Positions 7,745 through 13,174 of a stretch of DNA of 13,174 nucleotides are shown here, piece after piece (position 1 is the first letter of the stretch; each line of letters opens with the position of its first letter). Source of the DNA: Gemmatimonadota bacterium. Lineage in GTDB: Bacteria > Gemmatimonadota > Gemmatimonadetes > Gemmatimonadales > Gemmatimonadaceae. The position numbers and the translations under genes were made by a program. The stretch covers positions 1 through 13,174 of the forward strand of contig QHUV01000014.1 of assembly GCA_003222065.1 (NCBI GenBank), in the 5' to 3' direction. Below the pieces are notes generated by a model that saw nothing but the letters and a program-made list of their open reading frames with translations, made no database searches and was not told where the DNA came from.

Positions 7745-8889
7745 CGAAGTATAACGTCGAACGTAGCGCCGGAATCAGCAGCAGCGAGGACCAATTTGCC
7801 GCGATGGTTTTCCTCGACGATGCGACGCGCGAGTGAGAGACCGATGCCCCACCCGCTCTGCTTTGTCGAGAATCCAGGCTCGAACACGCGAGCGCGCAAG
7901 CCGGAGGGAATACCAGGTCCATTATCGGCGACGCGAATACGCACGCCTCCATCGGATAGCCGTGCCGTGGAAAGGCGGATGCGTCCGCCGCGACCGGCAA
8001 GCGCGTCGATGGCGTTCTTGGCAAGTACCTCGATCGCCCACTCGAGCAGCACCGGATCGCCCTCGATCATCGGCGGTGCCCCGTCGTGCGCAACGTCGAT
8101 GGCGATTGTGTTCGCGAGCGTCGGTACGCGGGCGCGAAAGTACGTGGCGACGCGATCGACGAGCGCCGTGACGTCGACGGGCTCACACTTCGGCTCGCGA
8201 CCGATTCGCTCGAAGCGATGGGCCACGCGATCGAGCCGCTCGAGATCAGCACTCATGTGCGTCGCAGCGGCATGCGTCGACGGATCCTCGGCCCGCTCCT
8301 CGAGTAGCTCGATCCAGCCGGCCAAGCTCGAGAGCGGCGTTCCAAGCTGGTGCGCGGACTCACGCGCCATACCCGCCCAGATACGTTCGCGGGCGACGTT
8401 GCCCCGTACGCGAATGACGTAGAATCCGACGATGAGGAGAATCGCCGCCGTCGCCACCTGCAGGACCGGCACGATCCGAAGCCCCTCGACGAGTGGCGTG
8501 TTACCGAAGTGAATCTGGCCGAGCATTGGATCGACGAGCGGCGGATTCTCGGCGTCGAGCCGACGAATGTAGGCGCGCAAGCGCGCGTCTTTGGTTACGT
8601 CAGTGACCTCGAACGGAAGATTGGCCGCGGCCGTCGGATTCCCCGCCGCGTCGGTGACGATGACCGGCACGCCCTGCTCGACGATACTGCGCGATAGACC
8701 GAGCAACGCCTGCGTGCCCGCACCCTCGGTGGTGTCGCCTAACGCGTGGTAGATACGGGCGTAGATTCGGCTAGAGCGCTCGGCCTCGAGTCGCAGGTCG
8801 CCGACGACATTATGGGTATACCAGAGAATCGACCCGAGGAGCAGGGCGATGAGCGCGGCGAAGATGAGCTCCGGGCTCCCGCGGCGCAT
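7741..8889 (-). CDS. Membrane-bound sensor histidine kinase
   Basis: This 382-residue kinase autophosphorylates on His and passes phosphate to a response regulator. Layout: membrane helix 1 at residues 7-26, an extracytoplasmic sensor region of about 115 residues with no recognised fold, and membrane helix 2 at 142-160. A dimerisation/phosphoacceptor helix follows with the H box ESAHQLGTPLSSL (His180), and then the ATPase domain with N box EWAIEVLAKNAIDAL (Asn292), G1 ADNGPGIP (321-328), F box FEPGFSTK and G2 SGWGIGLSLARRIVEE. All catalytic boxes are intact. The H box reads HQLGTPL instead of the common HE-R-TPL, so the acidic residue after His is Gln. The frame stays open upstream inside serS, but that part is shadow; ATG 8887-8889 begins four bases after the serS stop. 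No response regulator is adjacent on this strand. The stimulus is unknown. Confidence 0.92.
   Translation of the reverse strand: MRRGSPELIFAALIALLLGSILWYTHNVVGDLRLEAERSSRIYARIYHALGDTTEGAGTQALLGLSRSIVEQGVPVIVTDAAGNPTAAANLPFEVTDVTKDARLRAYIRRLDAENPPLVDPMLGQIHFGNTPLVEGLRIVPVLQVATAAILLIVGFYVIRVRGNVARERIWAGMARESAHQLGTPLSSLAGWIELLEERAEDPSTHAAATHMSADLERLDRVAHRFERIGREPKCEPVDVTALVDRVATYFRARVPTLANTIAIDVAHDGAPPMIEGDPVLLEWAIEVLAKNAIDALAGRGGRIRLSTARLSDGGVRIRVADNGPGIPSGLRARVFEPGFSTKQSGWGIGLSLARRIVEENHRGKLVLAAADSGATFDVILR
8737..8744 (-). repeat. CGTTAGGC octamer, exact
   Basis: Copy in the sensor region of the histidine kinase, read Ala-Leu-Gly. Confidence 0.7.
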
Positions 8890-8893
8890 GCGA

Positions 8894-10168
8894 TCAGCTG
8901 AGCCGGTCAGTCCCCAAATACGGCCTGAGTGCCTCGGGGACGACGACCGTGCCGTCGGAACACTGATAGTGCTCGAGCAGGCAGGCGATGGTGCGCGGGA
9001 AGGCGAGCCCTGACCCGTTGAGTGTATGCACCAAGCGGGGCTTCTCGCCTTTCGCGGCGCGGAAGCGAATGTTGGCGCGTCGCGCCTGAAAGTCGGTGCA
9101 ATTGCTGCACGACGACACCTCGAGCCAAGCACCGACGCCGGGCGCCCACGCCTCGAGGTCGTAGGTCATCGCCGATGAGAAGCCGGTGTCGCCCGCGGCG
9201 AGAAGCTTGCGTCGATATGGAATGCCTAACCGCTCGAGAGCCGTCTCGGCGTGCCTAGTGAGCAGCTCGAGCTGGTTCGCCGAATCTTCCGGGGTGGAGT
9301 AGCGAACGAGCTCCACCTTGTCGAACTCGTGGGTTCGCAGAACGCCCCGAGTGTCCTTGCCCGCCGATCCCGCCTCGCGCCGGAAGCATGGCGTATACGC
9401 GACAAATCCCTTGGGCAACATGTCGGCGTCGACGATCTCGTCGCGATAGAGATTCGTCACCGGCACTTCCGCGGTCGGAATAAGAAACAAGTCATCGACC
9501 GTTACCGAATAGACGTCGTCCTCAAATTTCGGGAGCTGGCCAGTGCCCGTCAGTGTCGCCCGGTTGACCAGAATGGGCGGCCAAATCTCCTCATAGCCAT
9601 GCTCGCGACTGTGCAGCTCGATGAAAAAGTTGATCAACGCCCTAACGAGCCGCGCGCCTAACGCACGATAGACGACAAAGCCGGACCCACTGATCTTTGC
9701 CGCGCGTTCGAGATCGATGATGCCGAGGGCGGCTCCGACCTCCCAGTGCGGGCGCACACCCGCGGCGTCGCGAGGCGTTCCCCACTCACGAACGACGCGG
9801 TTGCACTCTTCCCCGCCCGCTGGCACCCCAGGGGCAGTAACGTTAGGCAGCACGAGCAGCATCGCCCGCAACTCACCTTCGACGGCGTCCAGCTCGCCCT
9901 CGAGGCGCGCGATCTCCTCACCGAGCTCGCGACCGCTGGCAATGAGCTCGTCCGCCGGTTCCTTGGCCTTCTTCCGGCGCGCGACCTCCTGCGAGTTGGT
10001 GTTGCGGGCCGCCTTCCGCTCCTCGACGGCCTGAATAAGCGTCCGCCGGTCGCGATCGAGATCCTCGCCGCGATCGATGAGTTGCAGCAGGGCGTCGTCC
10101 GCGCCGCGGCGGCGCATGGCGTCGCGCAGCAGGTCGACCTGCTCGCGCAGGGCCCGCATGTCGTGCAC
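8894..10168 (-). CDS. serS: Seryl-tRNA synthetase
   Basis: This class II synthetase charges tRNA(Ser), and tRNA(Sec) where present, with serine. The protein has 424 residues, the usual length. The N-terminal long coiled-coil arm, which grips the tRNA variable arm, spans about residues 25-105. Motif 1 lies near GYEEIWPPILVN (191-202), the serine-recognition TAE at 232-234, motif 2 at 260-287 (CFRREAGSAGKDTRGVLRTH with EFDKVELV) and motif 3 at 380-401 (HTLNGSGLAFPRTIACLLEH). GTG 10166-10168 is preferred over ATG 10159. GGAG lies five bases upstream, and the resulting N-terminus (M-H-D-M-R-A-L-R) lines up with the family's usual M-L-D-hydrophobic-R start. It sits 11 bases after the lipoprotein stop. 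The gene holds four copies of the CGTTAGGC word or near variants, the densest cluster in the window. Confidence 0.98.
   Translation of the reverse strand: MHDMRALREQVDLLRDAMRRRGADDALLQLIDRGEDLDRDRRTLIQAVEERKAARNTNSQEVARRKKAKEPADELIASGRELGEEIARLEGELDAVEGELRAMLLVLPNVTAPGVPAGGEECNRVVREWGTPRDAAGVRPHWEVGAALGIIDLERAAKISGSGFVVYRALGARLVRALINFFIELHSREHGYEEIWPPILVNRATLTGTGQLPKFEDDVYSVTVDDLFLIPTAEVPVTNLYRDEIVDADMLPKGFVAYTPCFRREAGSAGKDTRGVLRTHEFDKVELVRYSTPEDSANQLELLTRHAETALERLGIPYRRKLLAAGDTGFSSAMTYDLEAWAPGVGAWLEVSSCSNCTDFQARRANIRFRAAKGEKPRLVHTLNGSGLAFPRTIACLLEHYQCSDGTVVVPEALRPYLGTDRLS
9224..9231 (-). repeat. GGTTAGGC, one-base variant
   Basis: Variant in serS, read Arg-Leu-Gly; only the first base differs. 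Confidence 0.5.
9640..9663 (-). repeat. Tandem pair: CGTTAGGC (9656-9663) and CGTTAGGG (9640-9647)
   Basis: Two same-direction copies 16 bases apart in serS, the first read Ala-Leu-Gly and the second Val-Arg, so the two use different registers within ten codons. Confidence 0.65.
9841..9848 (+). repeat. CGTTAGGC octamer, exact, antisense to its gene
   Basis: Copy in serS opposite to the other three there, read Pro-Asn-Val (CCT AAC GTT). Confidence 0.7.
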
Positions 10169-10179
10169 GATCGCTCCGG

Positions 10180-10776
10180 TCAGTCCTTCGGGATACCCGA
10201 AGGGATGAGAGAGAAAAAGCCGCAGTTCGGATCGACGGTGAAACGCGTCCTCACGGTGCGCGTTCCCGAATCAATGCCCATCACTTCAATCTTGGCGTAG
10301 ATCACATTGCTAAAAACGGAGAATCCGCACGCCGTCGGATCAGTGGTGGAGACCACGAAGACGTCGCCCACTTTCGTGGTGAACAGAGAGTCCGTCACGT
10401 AGCCGCTTTGTGGCGCCTTGAGGAGCGCATCGAACGAGCTGGTGGAGCGCTGCATCGAGACGCTGTGCGCCGCCGAGAGCCCACCCGCGACATAACGAAC
10501 GGAGTAACTCGTCGCGTTGCCCTGGCCGTCGATATCGAACGCCAGATCAAACGTAAAGCTCGGGTTGACGACGACCGCCTGACGACCGAAGAGCCAGAGC
10601 CCGGTCGGAGCGTCGACAGGAGTACCGTTGATCGCGTACACAATAAGCGTGTCGGTCGCGTTCTCGGTTTGCGCTTTCGGGTGCGTCAAGCTGCTGCACG
10701 CCGTCATGCCGACGAAGACCGCGAGCGTCGTCGCGACAAGGGCGAGCCTTCGCGGCGCGTGCAATCTCGATGTCAT
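10180..10776 (-). CDS. Putative lipoprotein, function unknown
   Basis: This gene encodes 198 residues that I cannot assign to a family. The N-terminus has basic residues (RLHAPRR), a hydrophobic stretch (LALVATTLAVFVG) and the lipobox-like MTAC, so Cys27 would be lipidated after signal peptidase II cleavage. This predicts a membrane-anchored periplasmic or outer-membrane protein. The mature part is rich in Ser/Thr/Val and alternating hydrophobic patterns that suggest beta structure, with Cys150 and Cys185 as a possible disulfide. It is the first gene of the minus-strand unit, 11 bases from serS, and a good promoter lies 54 bases upstream of its ATG. The start has no clear Shine-Dalgarno. The lipobox position before Ala-Cys (Met-Thr) is not ideal but acceptable. 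Confidence 0.75.
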   Translation of the reverse strand: MTSRLHAPRRLALVATTLAVFVGMTACSSLTHPKAQTENATDTLIVYAINGTPVDAPTGLWLFGRQAVVVNPSFTFDLAFDIDGQGNATSYSVRYVAGGLSAAHSVSMQRSTSSFDALLKAPQSGYVTDSLFTTKVGDVFVVSTTDPTACGFSVFSNVIYAKIEVMGIDSGTRTVRTRFTVDPNCGFFSLIPSGIPKD

Positions 10777-10829
10777 GATGACGGTGATGGAGTCGAGGAA
10801 CCGATGTGCGGATGACCGGCCAATGGCGT

Positions 10830-10858
10830 AGGATATTCGGACGTCATGGAGAGTTCAA
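10830..10858 (-). promoter_or_regulatory. Predicted sigma70-like promoter of the lipoprotein-serS-pcrA-gatCAB unit
   Basis: On the minus strand TTGAAC (10853-10858) and TATCCT (10830-10835) are separated by 17 bases. That is five of six consensus bases at -35, a fair -10 and optimal spacing. Transcription should begin near 10823, giving an untranslated leader of roughly 47 bases before the lipoprotein ATG. No other spacing or promoter-like gap occurs in the rest of the unit, so it probably drives all seven genes. Confidence 0.6.
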
Positions 10859-10876
10859 GCGATTATCAGCGCTTGA
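10855..10876. promoter_or_regulatory. Inverted repeat between two divergent -35 boxes (candidate operator)
   Basis: TCAAGCG (10855-10861) and CGCTTGA (10870-10876) form a perfect 7-base inverted repeat around an 8-base AT-rich centre (ATTATCAG). Each arm contains the TTGA of one -35 box, so a dimeric protein bound here would touch both promoters at once. Part of the symmetry is forced by two -35 boxes facing apart, but the extra CGC on both arms is not. Confidence 0.4.
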
Positions 10877-10901
10877 CTTCGACATTCACGATCTCTAGCT
10901 T
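10873..10901 (+). promoter_or_regulatory. Predicted sigma70-like promoter of the Roadblock-receiver-manC unit
   Basis: TTGACT (10873-10878) and TAGCTT (10896-10901) are 17 bases apart. The -35 is near consensus and the -10 keeps the key T, A and final T. Transcription would start around 10908, only about 20 bases before the ATG at 10929. The leader would carry the strong ribosome site. Confidence 0.5.
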
Positions 10902-10915
10902 CGCCACCACTTTCC

Positions 10916-10922
10916 GGGAGGA
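10916..10922 (+). promoter_or_regulatory. Strong Shine-Dalgarno for the Roadblock gene
   Basis: GGGAGGA lies six bases before ATG 10929. It is the best ribosome site in the window and fixes this start over the longer overlapping frame that opens at 10846. Confidence 0.75.
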
Positions 10923-10928
10923 CTCGAG

Positions 10929-11282
10929 ATGGCCAGCATCCGGGATCTCGTCGCTGCAATTCGACAGCGCGAAGGAGTCGAAGCAGCGGTCGTGCTCGGG
11001 CGCGACGGACTGCTCATCGACGGTCAGGCCGTCCCGGGGATCGATCCGGAGCGCATTGCCGCGCACATTCCGCCAATCATCGGCCCCGCCGATGAGCTCG
11101 GGGCAACGTTGCGCCGCGCGGAGCTACTCACTGCCGTGCTCGAGTATCGCGGAGGCGTGGCGATCGTTTCGGCGATGTCGTCGGAGGCAATTCTGTTCGT
11201 TCTTCTAACGCCGCAAGCGAACATCGGCCAGCTCTTGTTCGAGTTGCGCCGCAATCGCGACCACATCGCCGCCCTCGTGTAG
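10929..11282 (+). CDS. Roadblock/LC7-domain protein (MglB-like)
   Basis: This gene encodes 117 residues covering a single Roadblock/LC7 domain. The pattern is an N-terminal helix (SIRDLVAAIRQREGVEAAVV), a strand pair with GRDGLLIDGQAV, a helix with DPERIAAHIPPII, then ELLTAVLEYRGGVAIVSAMS and a final strand/helix ILFVLLTPQANIGQLLFELR. Such proteins dimerise and regulate small Ras-like GTPases, as MglB acts on MglA in Myxococcus and Thermus polarity control. No GTPase gene is visible next to it, so the partner is unknown. The gene leads a plus-strand operon: the receiver-domain gene begins two bases after its stop, so the two are probably made together and may act in one pathway. Confidence 0.85.
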   Translation: MASIRDLVAAIRQREGVEAAVVLGRDGLLIDGQAVPGIDPERIAAHIPPIIGPADELGATLRRAELLTAVLEYRGGVAIVSAMSSEAILFVLLTPQANIGQLLFELRRNRDHIAALV

Positions 11283-11284
11283 CC

Positions 11285-11713
11285 ATGGTCGCGGACAGGA
11301 GCGCGGCCGAGCCGACGTTTCACGTCCTGGTCGCGGATGATGAGCCGCACATCGGCCGCATCATCAAGATGAAGTTGGAGCAGGGGCCATTTCGCGTCAC
11401 GCTCGCCTATGACGGACGCGAAGCGCTCGATTTCCTCCGGCGCGATCCGGACGTCGATCTCGTGCTGCTCGATCTCATGATGCCCCACTTGAGCGGCTTG
11501 GACGTGCTTGCCGCCATGAAGGCGGACACGCGCCTTCATGATCTGCCGTCCATCATCCTCACGGCGGCGGGACAGGAACAACAGCATCATCGGGCAATCG
11601 AGCTCGGTGCGAGTGAATTTCTGACGAAACCGTTTAGTCCGAAAAAGCTCTACGCGCGGGCAGCGGAGCTCGTCGGCATCGGCGGCGAGGAGTCCAGCAC
11701 GGACGCATCGTGA
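11285..11713 (+). CDS. Single-domain response regulator (CheY-like receiver)
   Basis: This gene encodes 142 residues, a lone receiver domain with no output domain and a short hydrophilic tail (GGEESSTDAS). The acidic pocket ADDEP (Asp18, Asp19), phosphoacceptor Asp63 in LVLLDLMMPHLSG, switch Thr93 in IILTAAG and Lys115 in FLTKPFSPKKL are all present, so phosphorylation should work. Its kinase is not identified; the membrane histidine kinase at 7741-8889 is on the opposite strand in a different unit and is only a possible partner. It follows the Roadblock gene by two bases without its own clear ribosome site, and its stop overlaps the manC GTG as GTGA. It would signal by protein-protein contact, possibly with the Roadblock protein. 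Confidence 0.93.
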   Translation: MVADRSAAEPTFHVLVADDEPHIGRIIKMKLEQGPFRVTLAYDGREALDFLRRDPDVDLVLLDLMMPHLSGLDVLAAMKADTRLHDLPSIILTAAGQEQQHHRAIELGASEFLTKPFSPKKLYARAAELVGIGGEESSTDAS

Positions 11714-12753
11714 GCACGTCCGACATCTGGGTGGTAGTACTGGCTGGCGGCGTGGGCTCTCGCTTTTGGCCGCTCAGTACGCCCGGTCGGCCAAAGCAAC
11801 TGCTGCCGCTCGTCACCGACAAACCGCTCCTGGTCGACGCGGTCGACAGAGTAGCATCGATGGTCCCTGGTTCACAAACGCTCATTCTCACCAATGCGTC
11901 GCTCGTTCCGGCGATGGCGAAGGTTTTACCGGCAGTGCCGCACGAGAACCTCATCGCCGAACCGCGGCCGAGCGGCACGGGAGCGGCCCTCGCCTGGGCC
12001 GCCGAACTGATACGGGCGCGCGCTGGCAACGAGGCGGTGATGATCTCGCTGCACGCGGATTGGGCGGTCGAGGATGCGGACGGCTTTCGATCCACGCTTC
12101 GGGCCGCGGCGGTCGCCGCGGTGCGACATGAGAGCTTACTCACGGTGGGCGTCGTGCCTTCGCGACCGGATCCCGGCTTCGGATACATCCAGCCGAACGG
12201 AGAAGTCGAGCCTCGCCTGTGGCGCGTTGCCCGGTTTATCGAGAAGCCCGACCGCGCGCGCGCGGAAACGCTGTGGCGCGAGGGATGTCTCTGGAACTCG
12301 GGCATCTTCGTGTGGCGGGTTGGCGACTTTCTCGACGAGGTGCGCCGACACACACCAGAAATCGCGCCGGCGCTCGCGGCGCATCCCAGTGACGCCGCGG
12401 CGTTTTTCAATGCGGTGAAGCCGGTTTCTGTGGACGTCGGGGTGCTCGAGCGCAGCGCCCGCGTGATGGTCATGGCCGGGGATTTCGGCTGGGACGACGT
12501 CGGTACGTGGGGTTCGCTGCGCCGCGTGCGAGCGGTAGACGGCGCCCGTAATGCGACAAGCGGCGACGTCTTCGCCGTGGCCTCGCAAGGTAATGTGGTG
12601 CATGCGGAAGACGGCCAGGTGGTGTTGTATGGAGTCTCCGATCTGGTCGTCGTCGTCCGCGAAGGCCTGGTGCTCATCACGACGGTCGATCGCTCGACTG
12701 ATTTGAAGACACTCATCGACGCCTTGCCGGCGGTGCTGCGGGATCGGCCGTGA
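11710..12753 (+). CDS. manC: Mannose-1-phosphate guanylyltransferase
   Basis: This enzyme makes GDP-mannose from mannose-1-phosphate and GTP for polysaccharide, glycan and glycolipid synthesis. The protein has 347 residues and only the nucleotidyltransferase part; the C-terminal isomerase domain of bifunctional ManC/AlgA proteins is absent, as in short monofunctional enzymes. Visible marks are the nucleotide-binding LAGGVGSRFWPLSTP (11-25) with RPKQLLPL, the EPRPSGTGAAL segment, the FGYIQPNGEV region, the sugar-site FIEKPDRA, LWNSGIFVWR, and GDFGWDDVGTWGSL near the C-terminus. Related hexose nucleotidyltransferases share parts of these, but the whole set fits GDP-mannose pyrophosphorylase best. 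GTG 11710 overlaps the receiver gene stop (GTGA), and the stop overlaps the next gene in the same way. A GGA lies six bases upstream of the start. Confidence 0.93.
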   Translation: MSTSDIWVVVLAGGVGSRFWPLSTPGRPKQLLPLVTDKPLLVDAVDRVASMVPGSQTLILTNASLVPAMAKVLPAVPHENLIAEPRPSGTGAALAWAAELIRARAGNEAVMISLHADWAVEDADGFRSTLRAAAVAAVRHESLLTVGVVPSRPDPGFGYIQPNGEVEPRLWRVARFIEKPDRARAETLWREGCLWNSGIFVWRVGDFLDEVRRHTPEIAPALAAHPSDAAAFFNAVKPVSVDVGVLERSARVMVMAGDFGWDDVGTWGSLRRVRAVDGARNATSGDVFAVASQGNVVHAEDGQVVLYGVSDLVVVVREGLVLITTVDRSTDLKTLIDALPAVLRDRP

Positions 12754-13174
12754 GCGGCCTCTATCTGTACGACGACGCCCGTGCGCGCGAGTTCGAGCCG
12801 TTCGCGCTCACGCGGCCGGTGTCGGACATGGTCGCCGGTACGGTGCCGCAGCGAGCGCGCTGGCAGACAGTTTTGCAGATGCCCGTCGCCGGAGTGATCC
12901 CGTCAGCTCATCTGGCGGACTTCGATGAGGTCGCCTCGGGCCCGTCGGCGCGGGGGCGCATACCCGCCGGTTCGGTCATCGCCAATGCGCGGTTTGCGCC
13001 GAGGCTCAGCACCGTCCATCGGTTTGCGCCTAACGATAACAGCGAATCGACGGCCGACCTCTGGCTGTCCGGCGGCCGAGTCGTGGCGGCGCGAACGGCT
13101 CGCGAGCTGGCGCCGGACTACTTCTCCGACGGTCGCCGCGCGATCGACGATCTGGGCCGGTCCGGAGTCGAGAC
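12750..13174 (+). CDS. GlmU-like sugar nucleotidyltransferase, N-terminal part (cut by window edge)
   Basis: The gene starts at GTG 12750, within the manC stop (GTGA), and stays open to the right edge, giving 141 visible residues. The N-terminus LYLYDDARAREFEPFALTRP followed by VSDMVAGTVPQRARW matches the start of the alternative bacterial GlmU-type family (putative UDP-GlcNAc pyrophosphorylase/acetyltransferase), which begins with a short hydrophobic strand, DD, a Leu/Phe-rich 'LTRPV-D' segment and a basic Trp helix. It lacks the LAAGKGTRM loop of classical GlmU. The catalytic centre and any left-handed beta-helix acetyltransferase domain would lie outside the window, so the reaction is an inference from family and from the neighbouring manC. 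Confidence 0.7.
   Translation, partial: MSGLYLYDDARAREFEPFALTRPVSDMVAGTVPQRARWQTVLQMPVAGVIPSAHLADFDEVASGPSARGRIPAGSVIANARFAPRLSTVHRFAPNDNSESTADLWLSGGRVVAARTARELAPDYFSDGRRAIDDLGRSGVE
13028..13035 (-). repeat. CGTTAGGC octamer, exact, antisense to its gene
   Basis: Copy in the GlmU-like gene, read Pro-Asn (CCT AAC) on the plus strand. Confidence 0.7.

Noticed and set aside
7199..8422. 407-codon open frame on the plus strand opposite pcrA and the histidine kinase
   Set aside because: The translation is Arg/Ser/Ala-rich without domain features, crosses the junction of two well-supported genes, and is typical of antisense frames in GC-rich DNA.
8890..9132. Longer histidine kinase start at 9132
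   Set aside because: The added 81 residues are Arg/Ser/Pro-rich shadow of serS, while ATG 8889 follows the serS stop by four bases and leads directly into the first membrane helix.
9640..9848. GTTAGGC matches the integron attC core consensus GTTRRRY, and an inverted partner lies nearby
   Set aside because: The copies are inside conserved housekeeping genes, mostly single or in the same direction, without the paired inner boxes and hairpin of attC sites, and no integrase or cassette layout is present.
10846..11208. Plus-strand frame opening with ATG at 10846
   Set aside because: It has no ribosome site and overlaps the Roadblock gene, which has a strong Shine-Dalgarno and a recognisable domain.
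331..12455. CTCGAG occurs about thirty times, well above a simple base-composition expectation
   Set aside because: The roughly dozen copies I checked are in frame as Leu-Glu (CTC GAG) in the real genes, so codon preference explains it, unlike CGTTAGGC.
11634..12716. 360-codon open frame on the minus strand opposite manC
   Set aside because: Low-complexity Ser/Thr/Arg composition and complete overlap with an unmistakable nucleotidyltransferase; it is a shadow.
1..13174. CRISPR arrays, insertion sequences, tRNA or rRNA genes, prophage genes
   Set aside because: No regularly spaced repeats, transposase motifs, terminal repeats, cloverleaf sequences or phage proteins were recognised on either strand.

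Overview
The window is GC-rich (about 64% by eye), almost fully coding bacterial chromosome. It shows no mobile element, CRISPR array, rRNA or tRNA gene. A GatCAB amidotransferase operon, a GlmU-like nucleotidyltransferase of the alternative type described mainly in Bacteroidetes-like lineages, a Roadblock/receiver pair and a DUF948/YtxH-like pair suggest a Gram-negative outside the common proteobacterial model groups. Gemmatimonadota is my best guess, but this is an inference from gene content and composition.

Layout. (1) Positions 1-2171, plus strand: a possible tail of an upstream gene, a DUF948-like membrane/coiled-coil protein, a small YtxH-like membrane protein overlapping it, and a secreted zinc-dependent phospholipase C-like protein. 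(2) Positions 2141-10776, minus strand, one tightly packed transcription unit read right to left: small lipoprotein, serS, membrane sensor histidine kinase, pcrA/uvrD-type helicase, gatC, gatA, gatB. From the kinase onward every junction is a 4-base ATGA or GTGA stop/start overlap. (3) Positions 10777-10928: a 152-base divergent control region with two well-formed sigma70-like promoters facing away from each other. A perfect 7-base inverted repeat runs into both -35 boxes. (4) Positions 10929-13174, plus strand: Roadblock/LC7 protein, single-domain response regulator, mannose-1-phosphate guanylyltransferase, and the start of a GlmU-like sugar nucleotidyltransferase cut by the window edge.

How the genes work together. 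The minus operon joins translation quality and supply (SerRS, GatCAB), DNA repair (PcrA) and one signalling gene whose partner regulator is not adjacent. The right-hand plus operon joins a polarity-type signalling pair to GDP-mannose and UDP-GlcNAc-type precursor synthesis, which suggests a link between signalling and envelope or polysaccharide production.

The most unusual signal is at the DNA level. The octamer CGTTAGGC (GCCTAACG on the other strand) occurs nine times exactly and three more times with one end base changed. All copies lie inside genes, in three different reading registers and in both orientations, often using codons that are uncommon for such a GC-rich genome. Chance at this base composition predicts about 0.5 exact copies. 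It behaves like a genome-wide DNA tag (uptake-sequence-like, Chi-like, or a modification or segregation site) rather than a protein motif.
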